This document shows positions 18,345-27,215 of a stretch of DNA of 64,000 nt, in pieces. Source of the stretch: an uncultured Poribacteria bacterium. GTDB lineage: Bacteria > Poribacteria > WGA-4E > WGA-3G. Every line of letters starts with the position of its first letter. Position 1 is the stretch's first letter. A model generated the notes under the pieces. The model searched no databases and was not told the DNA's origin. It was given only the letters and a program-made list of their open reading frames with translations. The position numbers and the translations under genes are program-made. The stretch spans positions 5,000,217 to 5,064,216 of the forward strand of contig OX639992.1 of the NCBI GenBank assembly GCA_951828515.1, read 5' to 3'.

Positions 18345-18378
18345 AAAAGGCTGACGCGTGAATGTGTCAGCCTTTTTT
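18345..18378. terminator. Bidirectional terminator between hsp20 and aquaporin gene
   Basis: AAAAGGCTGAC (18345-18355) pairs perfectly with GTCAGCCTTTT (18366-18376). The hairpin ends in six T on the plus strand and four T on the minus strand, so it suits both converging genes. Confidence 0.9.
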
Positions 18379-18394
18379 CTCTGTGATACGCGTG

Positions 18395-19063
18395 CTACGC
18401 CTCTCCTTTATCTTTCAAAACACAGATATACAAAAGCGCGGCAAGGATCGCACCGACGAATGGTCCTACAAAATAGAGCCAGAGGTCTGCATAGTTACCG
18501 CTGACAATAGCAGGTCCCAACGTCCGGGCAGGGTTAAGCGAAGCCCGTGTCAATGGTCCCCCCATGACGATGCAAAACATCAACGCCAATCCGATAGCGA
18601 GCCCTGCGAAGTTCCCTGCTTTCCCGCTCACAGCAGTATTAAAAATAGTATTGACGAGGAAGAAGGTGAGTATGATTTCGATGATAAGTCCTTGCGTTGC
18701 AGTAACCGTGAAGGGGCCGCCATTAGCCTCTGTGGTTAGAATCGTCACACCCAGATCACCGGGATCCGGTAGCACGACGTTAAGCAGAACCGCCCCCAAA
18801 ATTCCGCCAAGAAACTGCACAATCCAATAACCGACAGCTACAACGAATTCGATTTCGCCTGCTATCAAGAATCCCAACGTCACAGCCGGATTGATATGTG
18901 TGCCGGAGATATGTCCGTAGGCATAAATAAACGCTATAACAACAAAACCGTGAGCGAATGCCGCCCCAATTAAACCACCTGCACCCATCGCTACCGAGCC
19001 TGCACCGATAAAGATGAGCGCGAAGGTACCGACAAATTCGACAACTAATTTCTTCGTATTCAT
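18395..19063 (-). CDS. Aquaporin / major intrinsic protein (MIP) channel
   Basis: 222 aa and six predicted membrane helices. Both half-helix motifs are present: HINPAVTLG (near residue 57) and SLNPARTLGPA (near residue 176). The inner-membrane channel passes water and possibly small neutral solutes. The residues after the second NPA (NPARTLGP rather than NPARDLGP) fit water channels better than glycerol facilitators. It is convergent with hsp20 and shares its terminator. Confidence 0.93.
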   Translation of the reverse strand: MNTKKLVVEFVGTFALIFIGAGSVAMGAGGLIGAAFAHGFVVIAFIYAYGHISGTHINPAVTLGFLIAGEIEFVVAVGYWIVQFLGGILGAVLLNVVLPDPGDLGVTILTTEANGGPFTVTATQGLIIEIILTFFLVNTIFNTAVSGKAGNFAGLAIGLALMFCIVMGGPLTRASLNPARTLGPAIVSGNYADLWLYFVGPFVGAILAALLYICVLKDKGEA

Positions 19064-19387
19064 GAAACCCCGCTATGAGTGTCCTATTCTAAAATGACAT
19101 AGTCTGTTGGATTGATGCCTTCCCATTTCGGGTATTCCAGTTTTCCAGCGTTGGAAGTAGCATGTGTGCCAAATCCATTGAAACCCGATTGCTTCCCAAT
19201 ATGTACGACGATAACTTTATTATACCTTAATTTTACATCAAATTTTGGACAATATTATAGCATTTATGTGGCTTCGTCAAAAGTTGCAGTGGTGTCGCGC
19301 AGTTAAAAATTGTGGACATTCAACCAATGCTATGCTATGCTAAAAATCACAGAAGTTCATAGATATTACACAACAGAGGAGAAATTG
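19064..19387. other. 323-bp spacer with a possible coding relic
   Basis: The minus strand at about 19084-19237 reads as an open fragment ending GKLEYPKWEGINPTDYVILE before a stop, without a start codon. It may be the tail of a lost gene. The plus side holds the leader of the GH32 gene with AGAGGAGAAATTG as ribosome site. Confidence 0.3.
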
Positions 19388-20944
19388 ATGGCTAACGAAG
19401 ACTATACCTCGCGTGTACCACATTATACGTTCCCAGACACACTGGCAGAGCAGGAAGCAGCGTTGGAAACGAACCCACTGATGCAACGGCTCAATGCTTA
19501 TCGGAAAACGTATGAAGGTGATCCGCACCGTCCGATTTATCACTATATTAACCCGGAAGCGATGCTTAACGACCCGAACGGTCTCTGTTTCTGGCAGGGA
19601 CAATGGCATCTCTTCTATCAGGCATACCCACCTGAGGATACACGGCAGCACTGGGGGCATGCAATCAGTGATGACCTCATCCACTGGCGCGACCTTCCCT
19701 ACGCGATATATCCGAACCCAGAAAGATGCTGCTTCTCCGGTTCAACGCTTGTCGAGGAAGACCGCGTAATTGCGATGTATCACGGAACGGTTGTCGGCAA
19801 CATGGTAGCAGTGTCAAGCGATCCATTGCTTCTCAATTGGGAGAAAGTCTCTGGAAAAGCGGTTATCCCATCGCAACACGCCGACGGCACAACACCCGTC
19901 TATCGCGTTTTCGATCCATGTATCTGGAAAAAAGACGGTATGTATTACTCGCTTTCGGGGGGTACACTCCCACACGGACCCGGCGGTAAACGAGTCCGTG
20001 CGAATTTTCTGCTCCGTTCAGCAGATCTGGCAAACTGGGTTTACCTGCATCCCTTCATCGAAGATGATATGTACACCTTAGTCGGCGATGACGGCGCGTG
20101 TCCTTACTTTTGGCCCATCGGCGACCGGCACATGCTCCTTTTCTTCAGCCACATGAGCGGCGGTCAGTATCTACTCGGTGATTATGATACCGAACGCGAC
20201 AAGTTTATCGTGACAGCAGGTGCGAAGAACAATTTCGGAGCGGCATCCCCTGCCGGTGTTCACGCTCCCTCTGCTGTCCCTGATGGTAACGGCGGTCTTA
20301 TTGTTATCTACAACATGAACCCAGCGAAGCCCACAAAAGGCTGGAATCAGATCATGACACTGCCGCGTCGCCTCACGCTCCTCTCCAGAGATGAAGTCGG
20401 AATTGAGCCCGCTGGCGACATTGAATCGCTACGGTATGCACATCAGCGTGTCAATGCGATGACACTCCCCGCAAACGAGGAGGTCGTGCTCGAAAGCATA
20501 AACGGCACCGCTATGGAAATTGAGCTTGAGATCGATCCGAAATCGGCACCGATGGTTGAATTGAACGTCCTCCGGTCACCGCAGAAGGAAGAGTTCACCC
20601 GTATCGCCTTCTTCAGGGAACGCGGTATGCGCAACCCAGATGTGCCGGATCGCGTTCGCGACAGTTTACTCACGATTGATTCATCCTATTCATCAATAGC
20701 GTCCGATGTCCTCTCACGCGCACCCGAAACTGGAGCCGTCTCAATTGCACAAGATGAGACGCTGAAATTACGGGTATTTGTTGACAAAAGCGTTGTAGAA
20801 GTCTTCGCGAATGGGAAGCAGTGTGTGGCGATGCGCGTTTATCCCGACAAGGAAGAGAGTGTCGGGGTGTCGTTACGTTCGCAAGGACAATCCTGCGAAC
20901 TCAAATCCTTAGATGCTTGGCAGATGCAGGACATCTATGCTTAA
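19388..20944 (+). CDS. Glycoside hydrolase family 32 protein (fructosidase-like), copy 1
   Basis: 518 aa from ATG 19388, with GAGGAGAA upstream; the frame is open for 26 more codons without a good ribosome site. The five-blade propeller shows the nucleophile motif MLNDPNGLCFW (near residue 60), FSGS, FDPCIW as the RDP-type motif, and a C-terminal beta-sandwich with FVDKSVVEVFANG. GH32 enzymes release fructose from sucrose or fructans. The usual acid/base motif (E-C-P) reads DDGACPYF, so the acid may have shifted by a few residues. No signal peptide, so the substrate is probably imported. Confidence 0.88.
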   Translation: MANEDYTSRVPHYTFPDTLAEQEAALETNPLMQRLNAYRKTYEGDPHRPIYHYINPEAMLNDPNGLCFWQGQWHLFYQAYPPEDTRQHWGHAISDDLIHWRDLPYAIYPNPERCCFSGSTLVEEDRVIAMYHGTVVGNMVAVSSDPLLLNWEKVSGKAVIPSQHADGTTPVYRVFDPCIWKKDGMYYSLSGGTLPHGPGGKRVRANFLLRSADLANWVYLHPFIEDDMYTLVGDDGACPYFWPIGDRHMLLFFSHMSGGQYLLGDYDTERDKFIVTAGAKNNFGAASPAGVHAPSAVPDGNGGLIVIYNMNPAKPTKGWNQIMTLPRRLTLLSRDEVGIEPAGDIESLRYAHQRVNAMTLPANEEVVLESINGTAMEIELEIDPKSAPMVELNVLRSPQKEEFTRIAFFRERGMRNPDVPDRVRDSLLTIDSSYSSIASDVLSRAPETGAVSIAQDETLKLRVFVDKSVVEVFANGKQCVAMRVYPDKEESVGVSLRSQGQSCELKSLDAWQMQDIYA

Positions 20945-21029
20945 CACTCCCCCGTCAAATCCCCATGCTTTAGCTTGCGGGATGTAGACGGCATAAGGTT
21001 TTATTGGAAAAATAGATTTGACATTTAAG

Positions 21030-21085
21030 TCAATGAAAAATCAGTTTGATTTTTCATTGACGATCTCCGTCAAATTTGCTATTAT
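21030..21085 (+). promoter_or_regulatory. Promoter with palindromic operator before the disrupted secreted-protein gene
   Basis: A perfect inverted repeat TCAATGAAAAATCA-GTT-TGATTTTTCATTGA spans 21030-21060. Its last bases form the -35 box TTGACG (21057-21062), followed by a 17-bp spacer and TATTAT (21080-21085). The same arrangement occurs at 33422-33479. Confidence 0.75.
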
Positions 21086-21347
21086 CAGGCAATTGATCGG
21101 AAGAATGCCTCTGAGATTTTATTTTTCACTCTGAATGCTTTGAAACCAATAGGGAGATATGCCTATGATTAGACGAATTCTCTTTTACCTATGCTTCTGC
21201 TGTGTATTCGCATCTCTCTCTTATGCCCTTGATACCCCTAAGATCTTTACAAAGGATAATGTGCTCGCCGCGGGGTAAGTTGCAGTTCGGTATTTCCTAC
21301 TACAACCTATAAGAACCTGTTAGAATCTAAAGTTGTGTCATTTTTTC

Positions 21348-21376
21348 TTGACAATACTTTGAGAAAGTGCTATAAT
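21348..21376 (+). promoter_or_regulatory. Consensus sigma-70 promoter inside the IS relic
   Basis: TTGACA at 21348-21353, a 17-bp spacer and TATAAT at 21371-21376, an exact consensus. The start point would fall at about 21383, right at the beginning of the structured leader. Confidence 0.85.
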
Positions 21377-21380
21377 AAGT

Positions 21381-21464
21381 GTATCACGTGGTGAGGACTT
21401 TTCACCTACCCGCAAGGGTAGCCTCCTCGCCGACCGACAGTGAAAAGCGGTAAAAGCGTGATAC
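21381..21464 (+). ncRNA. Predicted pseudoknotted leader RNA of the tnpB relic
   Basis: Four perfect or near-perfect helices fit in 84 nt. GTATCACG (21381-21388) pairs with CGTGATAC (21457-21464). GGTGAGGA (21390-21397) pairs with TCCTCGCC (21424-21431). CTACCC (21406-21411) pairs with GGGTAG (21416-21421) across a GCAA tetraloop. CTTTTCAC (21398-21405) pairs with GTGAAAAG (21440-21447), which crosses the second helix and so makes a pseudoknot. The tnpB start follows 10 nt later. Confidence 0.6.
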
Positions 21465-21474
21465 GTGAGAATCC

Positions 21475-21815
21475 ATGCCTTTACGAACACAGCAAATAGA
21501 ACTGAATCCCAATAACAAGCAATCTACGTGTATGTCTGAACATTGTGGCTATGCCCGTGTTGCTTTCAACTTTGGTTTGTCGTCGTTCAAAGTCGGTTTA
21601 GACCAAGACGAATGGCGAAGCCATGTTGATATCAAGCGTGAGTTTAACGCCGTCAAATACGATAAGTTTCACTAACGCAGCAATCAACCTGTGTCCTGTC
21701 TCATAAAGCACCGTCGCGGTGAGTTGCACCGAGACGCGAAACGCCTGTGGAGTTTCGGTAAGACCTCGTTGAGAGGCACGAAACGAAGAAGCAGGAAGTC
21801 GACACAAACTCAAAG
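21475..21815 (+). pseudogene. tnpB: TnpB (IS200/IS605 OrfB) remnant
   Basis: The N-terminal 66 residues match the TnpB start (LRTQQIELNPNNKQ, HCGYARVAFNF, REFNAVKYDKF) and stop at 21673-21675. In the +1 frame the next bases give NAAIN (21674-21688), the motif near the last RuvC aspartate of TnpB, followed by a degraded tail. About 250-300 residues of the nuclease core are missing. TnpB is the RNA-guided nuclease ancestor of Cas12; this copy cannot be active. Confidence 0.82.
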
Positions 21816-22499
21816 ATCTATAGGTTTTGATAGGTTCTTTCGGTTTTGATAGGTTCTACACAACGGTGTTATAATGACGGATTTAGCAGTAGTGATATGA
21901 CCCTGATTATACAACTCACTGTCGGGAAGGATGTTATTTTTGACGAGGGCTTTGAGGTGAAGTATCATGTTCCTGACGAAGACGTTGAGGGTTGGACTGA
22001 ACTCGAGTTTGACGATACGAAGTGGAAAAAGGGCATCATCAGCATCGGGTACGGTGATGGTGATGACAATACGGAAATCAAATCAGGGGAGGTCGGTTCA
22101 CTTTACACGCGCTATCACTTCAATGTACCTGAGGCGGTCACAACGAAAAAAATTATGTTTCGGATTGACTATGACGATTCCTACATCCTTTGGCTGAATG
22201 GGGTTGAAATCGGACGTTCAGCCAATATCGCAACACTCTCTCCTGTAGGCGAAATTCCTGTATGGGATGTGTCGAAAATTGTGGATTCAATGCCTGATGT
22301 TGAAGCAACGAAAGTCCCGAAAGGAAAACCGAACAAAGACCGTTGGAAGAAACCTGTCACACCCAGAGAACGGGATGTGCACGAGACAATTCATGAATTT
22401 GAGATTGATGTCAAATTTGGTGGCGGATCAGCGTTGTCGGTTGAAGCTACAAGCAAATTAACAACGCTATGGGCAAGACTGAAAGGTTATTCCGATTGA

Positions 22500-22787
22500 C
22501 AAGAATCATCCGTTTTTTTTGCTGCTATTTCCCGATTTGATACTGGGGACTTGATGCTGAATTCTGGGTATCAGCTTCAAGTCTCCTGCATCCCCTGATT
22601 TCCGAATTACCCATTATCCGTTCTCACCTGCTACGAATCGATTTGAACTCAAACCATCACCGCGCCATCCAATTTTTCAGCAACTTATCGAAAGCAATTT
22701 TGCTGGCAAAACTTGGAGTTTGAGAAGTAGCTCGCGCCACGCAAAATCAAAAACTTACAAGCGAGACTTTGAATAAGGAAATCCGAT
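22500..22787. other. 288-bp spacer before the second GH32 gene
   Basis: I see no gene. A T-rich run (CCGTTTTTTTTGC) lies just after the pseudogene, and an imperfect ACTTGATGCTGAA...TTCAAGT inverted pairing lies near 22549-22582. An AAGGAAATCC ribosome site precedes the next start. Confidence 0.4.
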
Positions 22788-24410
22788 ATGGCAGACACAT
22801 GGGAAAAACTCCGAGGTAAAACATATCCGGATACAGAGGCGGAGCAGTTCGCTGCCCTTGAAACGGATGAGACGGTGCGTGACTACAAGCAACGGAGAGA
22901 GGCGTGGGCATCAGATCCCTACCGTCCCATCTATCATATCTCCTCTCTCTACGGCATGGGGGATGCGAACGGACTTTGCGAATGGCAGGGCAGGTATCAC
23001 CTGTTTTATCAATTCGGTCCCCCAGATGTCAATCGGGTGCACTGGGGACACTGTTATAGCGAAGATTTGGTGCACTGGCACGATCTCCCACCGGCGTTGT
23101 ATCCAGATACTGAACTGCACTGCTTTAGCGGACAGTGTCTCGTGGAAGATGAACGGGTTATTGCCATCTACCACGGCAAAATGTCAGGGAATAGTATCGC
23201 CACTGCCAACGATCCACTCCTACTCAACTGGAAAAAGCATCCGAACAATCCAGTCATTCCGAATGTTGAAACGAACACATACGAGCAGCCTTACAACGTC
23301 TTTGATCCCTGCATCTGGAAAGAAGAGAACGGATATTATTCGATCTCAGGAACATCGGCGAACGGTTGGATTCGTGAGCGGCGTAGGTCCGCTTCCCACC
23401 TCTTTTACTCAAAGGATTTGACGCATTGGGAATATCTCCATCCTTTACTGATTGATGATGTCTTCTGTGACTTGGGTGAAGATGGTGCAGTGCCAAATTT
23501 CTTGCCCATTGGAAACGGTAAACACATCTTGCTCCTTTTCAGTCATAAGCGTTCGGCGCGCTACTACATCGGCGAATACGACTCTGGAACACACAAGTTT
23601 ACACCTGAATACCACGGTAGAATCAACCACGGCACCTTCGGTGGTGGGATGGTCGCCTGCCCCTCTGCGACAATAGATTCTCGCGGTCGCCTCATCGCCA
23701 TCTTAAATTGCGCCGATGGCAGGCAGAGTGAAAAAGCCGCGTCGGGGTTATGTATGACCCTCCCGTGGCACCTCACGCTGAAAGAGGACAACGCACTGGC
23801 GATGGAACCGGTAGAAGAGGTGAAAAGTCTACGAGGCACACGCACTCGATTCACTGACATCGCGTTATCAGCGAATGAAGAACGCGTCATTGACAATGCC
23901 GCAGGCAAAGCGATTGAAATAGACATGACCGTTGACATCGGAACAGCACGGGAGTTCGGTTTGTATGTGTTCCGCTCCCCAAACGGAAGTGAACGGACAA
24001 AAATATCTATCTACAACCACAGGCACGGCAAGACCAACGATAGCCTGCAGATTGACACATCCTATTCCTCCCTGCGGACAGACCTTGTTGGTAGACCCCC
24101 AGAAAATGCCCCGTTCCGTCTGAGCAGCGACGGCAGGGTTCGTCTCCGCATTTTCCTTGATCGGAGTCTTATCGAAGTCTTCGCTGACAACAGGGAGTGT
24201 CTGCCAGAATGGGCGTTTCCACGGAGAGGCATTGACAAACTATTTCCCCTGTTTTCGCGACAGTGCGCCGTTGCACGCGTCTATCCCCAGCAAGAAGAGA
24301 GCAACGGTATCTCGCTTTTCGCAATCGGCGGAGAGGCGAAGGTCGTTTCGATGGATGTGTGGCAGATGCGCGCTATCTGGCAGGAATTGAAGTATCGGGA
24401 AGGGGAGTAG
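22788..24410 (+). CDS. Glycoside hydrolase family 32 protein, copy 2
   Basis: 540 aa and clearly paralogous to 19388-20944 along its length (ALETDETV..YKQRREAW, WQGRYHLFYQFGPPDVNRVHWGH, VFDPCIW). The nucleophile motif is altered from MLNDPNG to GMGDANG, keeping the Asp and Asn-Gly but losing the Asn-Asp-Pro context. The acid region reads GEDGAVPNF. The C-terminal sandwich has an insertion of about 20 residues (ECLPEWAFPRRGIDKLFPLF) after EVFADN. It may have a changed specificity or reduced activity. It is the likely partner of copy 1 in breakdown of beta-fructosides. Confidence 0.85.
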   Translation: MADTWEKLRGKTYPDTEAEQFAALETDETVRDYKQRREAWASDPYRPIYHISSLYGMGDANGLCEWQGRYHLFYQFGPPDVNRVHWGHCYSEDLVHWHDLPPALYPDTELHCFSGQCLVEDERVIAIYHGKMSGNSIATANDPLLLNWKKHPNNPVIPNVETNTYEQPYNVFDPCIWKEENGYYSISGTSANGWIRERRRSASHLFYSKDLTHWEYLHPLLIDDVFCDLGEDGAVPNFLPIGNGKHILLLFSHKRSARYYIGEYDSGTHKFTPEYHGRINHGTFGGGMVACPSATIDSRGRLIAILNCADGRQSEKAASGLCMTLPWHLTLKEDNALAMEPVEEVKSLRGTRTRFTDIALSANEERVIDNAAGKAIEIDMTVDIGTAREFGLYVFRSPNGSERTKISIYNHRHGKTNDSLQIDTSYSSLRTDLVGRPPENAPFRLSSDGRVRLRIFLDRSLIEVFADNRECLPEWAFPRRGIDKLFPLFSRQCAVARVYPQQEESNGISLFAIGGEAKVVSMDVWQMRAIWQELKYREGE

Positions 24411-24433
24411 CCATAAGAGGAAGAGGCTAACCT

Positions 24434-25309
24434 ATGCTTTATTTAATCGCTATTCTCGCGGTCAGCATACTACTGGCAACTGCAACAGCACAGAGCGTCA
24501 ACATTTCCGAACCTATTCCTCCGCTGGATACCGTTCGCAAAACTTTTAACTTGGACCCGTTTTACGAACAGTGGATCGATGTGGAAGGATTGCCCGTTGT
24601 CGCATCAGCACAGGTGAGTCCTTACGCCGTAAAGGAAGCGGCATGGCTCATTCGACAGATGATCGGGCATCGTCAGGATATACTAAAAGCACTCGCGGAA
24701 AACAATGTGCGTTTCGTTGTGATGGCATATAACGAACTCACAACCCAAATCCCTGAACATAGTGACCTCCAACCCGACTATTATTGGGACCGACGCGCAC
24801 GCGGTTTGGGTTCCACCCCCGCAAGACCCGCTGTAAGTTGTGGTGAGGAAAACCTCCTTAACTACGCAGGCGACCCTTATTCGACAGAGAACATTTTAGT
24901 CCACGAATTCGCGCATGCGATCCACCAAATGGGTTTGAACACGGTGGATCCGAGTTTTGATGATCGCCTTCAGGTAATGTTCGAGGTGGCAGTCGAAAAA
25001 GGGTTGTGGAAAGATACCTATGCTATTACAAACAAGGCAGAATACTGGGCTGAAGGGACGCAATCTTGGTTTGACACAAATCGGGCAAATGACGATCAAC
25101 ACAACCACGTTGATACCCGCGATAAGTTGAAAGAATACGATCCATCGCTCGCTGCACTGCTCACCGAGGTTTTCGGCGATACCGAATGGCGATACACACA
25201 GGCAGTAACCCGCACGCATCTCTCACATCTCCAAGGATTCAATCCGGAGGCATCTCCAAAATTTGAGTGGTCTCCCGAATTGATTGAATACGATCTAAGG
25301 AGCAATTAG
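24434..25309 (+). CDS. Secreted zinc metallopeptidase-like protein
   Basis: 291 aa with a signal peptide (LYLIAILAVSILLATATAQS). Zincin motif HEFAH lies at residues 157-161 in NILVHEFAHAIHQMG, and the downstream segment NKAEYWAEGTQSWFD (about 200-214) offers the third zinc ligand, as in gluzincins. A Cys at 136 is alone. It probably acts in the periplasm or outside the cell on an unknown substrate. It lies 23 bp after GH32 copy 2 and may be co-transcribed with it. Confidence 0.7.
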   Translation: MLYLIAILAVSILLATATAQSVNISEPIPPLDTVRKTFNLDPFYEQWIDVEGLPVVASAQVSPYAVKEAAWLIRQMIGHRQDILKALAENNVRFVVMAYNELTTQIPEHSDLQPDYYWDRRARGLGSTPARPAVSCGEENLLNYAGDPYSTENILVHEFAHAIHQMGLNTVDPSFDDRLQVMFEVAVEKGLWKDTYAITNKAEYWAEGTQSWFDTNRANDDQHNHVDTRDKLKEYDPSLAALLTEVFGDTEWRYTQAVTRTHLSHLQGFNPEASPKFEWSPELIEYDLRSN

Positions 25310-25310
25310 C

Positions 25311-25940
25311 GTGAATGAAGTTGTCCAGAAGGTTACAGCGTTTATAGTGCGCGAACGAAATGGTGTCAAAGAATTACTCGTCTTTAAACATCCAACAGCG
25401 GGTGTTCAAATTCCTGCAGGCACTGTTGAAAAGGGTGAAGATATCGAAACCGCTGTAAGGAGAGAAACTTATGAAGAAACAGGCTTACAGTTCGTAGAGA
25501 TTGAAAACTATCTCGGTTGTTTTGAAAATGAGTTGGAAAATAACCAAAGAATCATAGCGGAAACAACCCAAGTTTATATCGAACCCAGCTTAACCGCAAT
25601 TCCCTACAAGCGAAAACTACCGAAAGGACTTACGGTTAATTATCTTTCCACTGGAGAGGATTTTACACACATTTCATACATTGAGTATGAATATGACAAA
25701 TCCCACAAGCCCATACGTATCGATTCTAACGTTACAGGATGGATTCCGAATGAAAAATTAAGCGCGCAGAAGAAAAGACATTTTTTCCTTATGTCCACAC
25801 AAGAGAAAACAGCAGATGCATGGGAACTAAAGAGTGATATGGGGCATATTTTCAAACCATACTGGACTCCGCTTTCACCGAAACCCGATATTATACCACC
25901 ACAAGATAAGTGGTTGGATTTTGTCTACGCGAAAATCTGA
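25311..25940 (+). CDS. Nudix hydrolase
   Basis: 209 aa, GTG start one base after the previous stop, with AAGGAG inside the end of the metallopeptidase gene. The Nudix box is complete: G-TVEKG-E-DIETAVR-RE-TYEETG-L (near residues 39-61). The C-terminal half (about residues 110-209) is an unrecognised extension rich in aromatic residues. The substrate (nucleoside diphosphate linked to X) cannot be deduced. Tight coupling to the gene before suggests one transcript. Confidence 0.85.
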   Translation: MNEVVQKVTAFIVRERNGVKELLVFKHPTAGVQIPAGTVEKGEDIETAVRRETYEETGLQFVEIENYLGCFENELENNQRIIAETTQVYIEPSLTAIPYKRKLPKGLTVNYLSTGEDFTHISYIEYEYDKSHKPIRIDSNVTGWIPNEKLSAQKKRHFFLMSTQEKTADAWELKSDMGHIFKPYWTPLSPKPDIIPPQDKWLDFVYAKI

Positions 25941-25969
25941 ATTGTGGTAAAATAGATATAACATCGTAG

Positions 25970-26005
25970 GTGTTTTTGCTTGGGGTTTTTGATAGGACGT
26001 TTCTT
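25970..26005 (+). repeat. GTGTTTTTGCTTGG repeat copy
   Basis: GTGTTTTTGCTTGGGG, then TTTTTGATAGGACGTTTC. It matches the copies at 8761-8813, 55470-55493 (minus) and 55821-55847, the last inside a coding region. Confidence 0.7.
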
Positions 26006-26066
26006 TTTTCGCAAGGTTGAACGTTTGTCCCAAACGCTCAACGTCCGGAAAAAGGATAGAACAATT

Positions 26067-27215
26067 ATGAAACGGATAAAAATTACTTCACTTGGACAAA
26101 TACCGAAAGCCGATATCTCCTTTGGCGATCTCACTGTGTTTGTTGGTGAGCAGGCAAGTGGAAAGAGCATTCTACTCCAACTGATAAAACTCGTTTTAGA
26201 CGCGGACGATATTACGCAAACACTGAAGAAACATGGGTTTGATTGGCACGGAAAAACCGAGCATTTTTTGTCGATCTACTTCGGTGAAGGGATGGAGAAA
26301 ATTTGGGACAACGCATTGACAAAAATCACCGTGGACAACGAAGCCTTTCTGCTTGACAAAGTGTTAGAAAAAAAAGGAAGAAAAAAAGCAGAGTCCCTTT
26401 GCCTGATACCTGCCCACCGAGCGATGACGCTCAAAGATGGCTGGCCTCGTGCTTTCACAGATTATGCGATTGGGGACCCGTATGTTGTCAAGCAATTCAG
26501 TGAGCATTTGCGTTTACTGTTGGAAATGAGTTCAAGTTCTCGTGAGGACATCATTTTTCCACAGGCCGGCCGGATGAATAAGACAATACGAGATACAATT
26601 GGAGAAAATATCTTTAGACGGGCTCAAGTTAAACTCGACCGTTCTGGTTTGCGAAAACGCATTGTTTTAGACGTTGAAAGTACTCAGCTCCCTTTTATGA
26701 CCTGGTCCACTGGGCAAAGAGAATTTTTGCCACTTTTGATGGGCTTGTACCGATCAATGCCCTCAGGCGGAACACGAAAGAAAAATAATCTCAATTGGGT
26801 TGTTATTGAAGAACCGGAGATGGGGTTACATCCCCAATCTATTTCAGTTTTGTTCATCATTTTCTTTGATCTCTTGCGGCGTGGCTACAAAGTTATCGTC
26901 TCTACCCATTCATCTCAAGTCCCTGAACTGATATGGGCAATACAGTTGCTCGCCAAATGGAATGCCGCTCCAACGCATCTATTGAAATTATTGGATTTGA
27001 ACGTCACTCCCTTTGCCACGGAATTGACGAAAACAGTATTTGAGGAAAAAACCTTCAAAACCTATTATTTCTCTCCGCATAATGAAGTTAAAAACATTTC
27101 TACCTTAGATGCTGAAGATTCGGATGAAGCGGTTTCAGATTGGGGAGGACTTACACTGTTCAGCACGAAGGTGGCTGATGTCCTCTCTGAAGCAATGTGG
27201 AGGGCAGACCTGTGA
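26067..27215 (+). CDS. AAA-type ATPase (OLD/SMC-like) of a two-gene unit
   Basis: 382 aa from ATG 26067 with AAAGGATAG upstream; the longer open frame starts in repeat sequence. Walker A GEQASGKS is at residues 27-34 directly after the first beta strand, as in RecF/OLD-type ATPases. The C-terminal signature and Walker B region reads WSTGQREFLPLLMGLY, then WVVIEEPEMGLHPQ, and STHSSQVPELIWA follows as the switch region. No TOPRIM nuclease domain is attached. The next gene overlaps it by four bases and encodes a nuclease-like protein. The layout resembles bipartite phage-defence units, but the role is unproven. Confidence 0.8.
   Translation: MKRIKITSLGQIPKADISFGDLTVFVGEQASGKSILLQLIKLVLDADDITQTLKKHGFDWHGKTEHFLSIYFGEGMEKIWDNALTKITVDNEAFLLDKVLEKKGRKKAESLCLIPAHRAMTLKDGWPRAFTDYAIGDPYVVKQFSEHLRLLLEMSSSSREDIIFPQAGRMNKTIRDTIGENIFRRAQVKLDRSGLRKRIVLDVESTQLPFMTWSTGQREFLPLLMGLYRSMPSGGTRKKNNLNWVVIEEPEMGLHPQSISVLFIIFFDLLRRGYKVIVSTHSSQVPELIWAIQLLAKWNAAPTHLLKLLDLNVTPFATELTKTVFEEKTFKTYYFSPHNEVKNISTLDAEDSDEAVSDWGGLTLFSTKVADVLSEAMWRADL

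Larger units (their letters stand above)
21279..21870 (+). mobile_element. Decayed IS200/IS605-type element (tnpB relic)
   Basis: The element carries its own promoter, a structured leader, the first 66 codons of tnpB and a short tail of tnpB, with the middle deleted and no tnpA. The right side has a direct repeat GGTTTTGATAGGTTCT (21823-21838 and 21842-21857) related in reverse complement to AGAACCTGTTAGAATCT near the left side. Exact ends are inferred from the interrupted host gene, so boundaries are approximate. Confidence 0.75.
21165..22499 (+). pseudogene. Secreted galactose-binding-like protein gene broken by an IS relic
   Basis: The 5' piece (21165-21278) starts behind AGGGAG and encodes a signal peptide (MIRRILFYLCFCCVFASLSYA) plus 16 residues before a stop at the insertion edge. 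The 3' piece (about 21880-22499) continues TLIIQLTVGKDVIFDEGFEV, then a jelly-roll-like domain with GWTELEFDDTKWKKG and FRIDYDDSYILWLNGVEIG. It ends in the tail KLTTLWARLKGYSD, shared in pattern with two other secreted proteins here. I infer one original gene of about 250 residues. The 3' piece may be expressed alone but would lack export. Confidence 0.7.

Noticed and set aside
25311-25940. Nudix gene as a third member of the ATPase/nuclease-like unit
   Set aside because: It is tightly coupled to the metallopeptidase before it and separated from the ATPase by 126 bp with a dispersed repeat, so membership is not supported by sequence.
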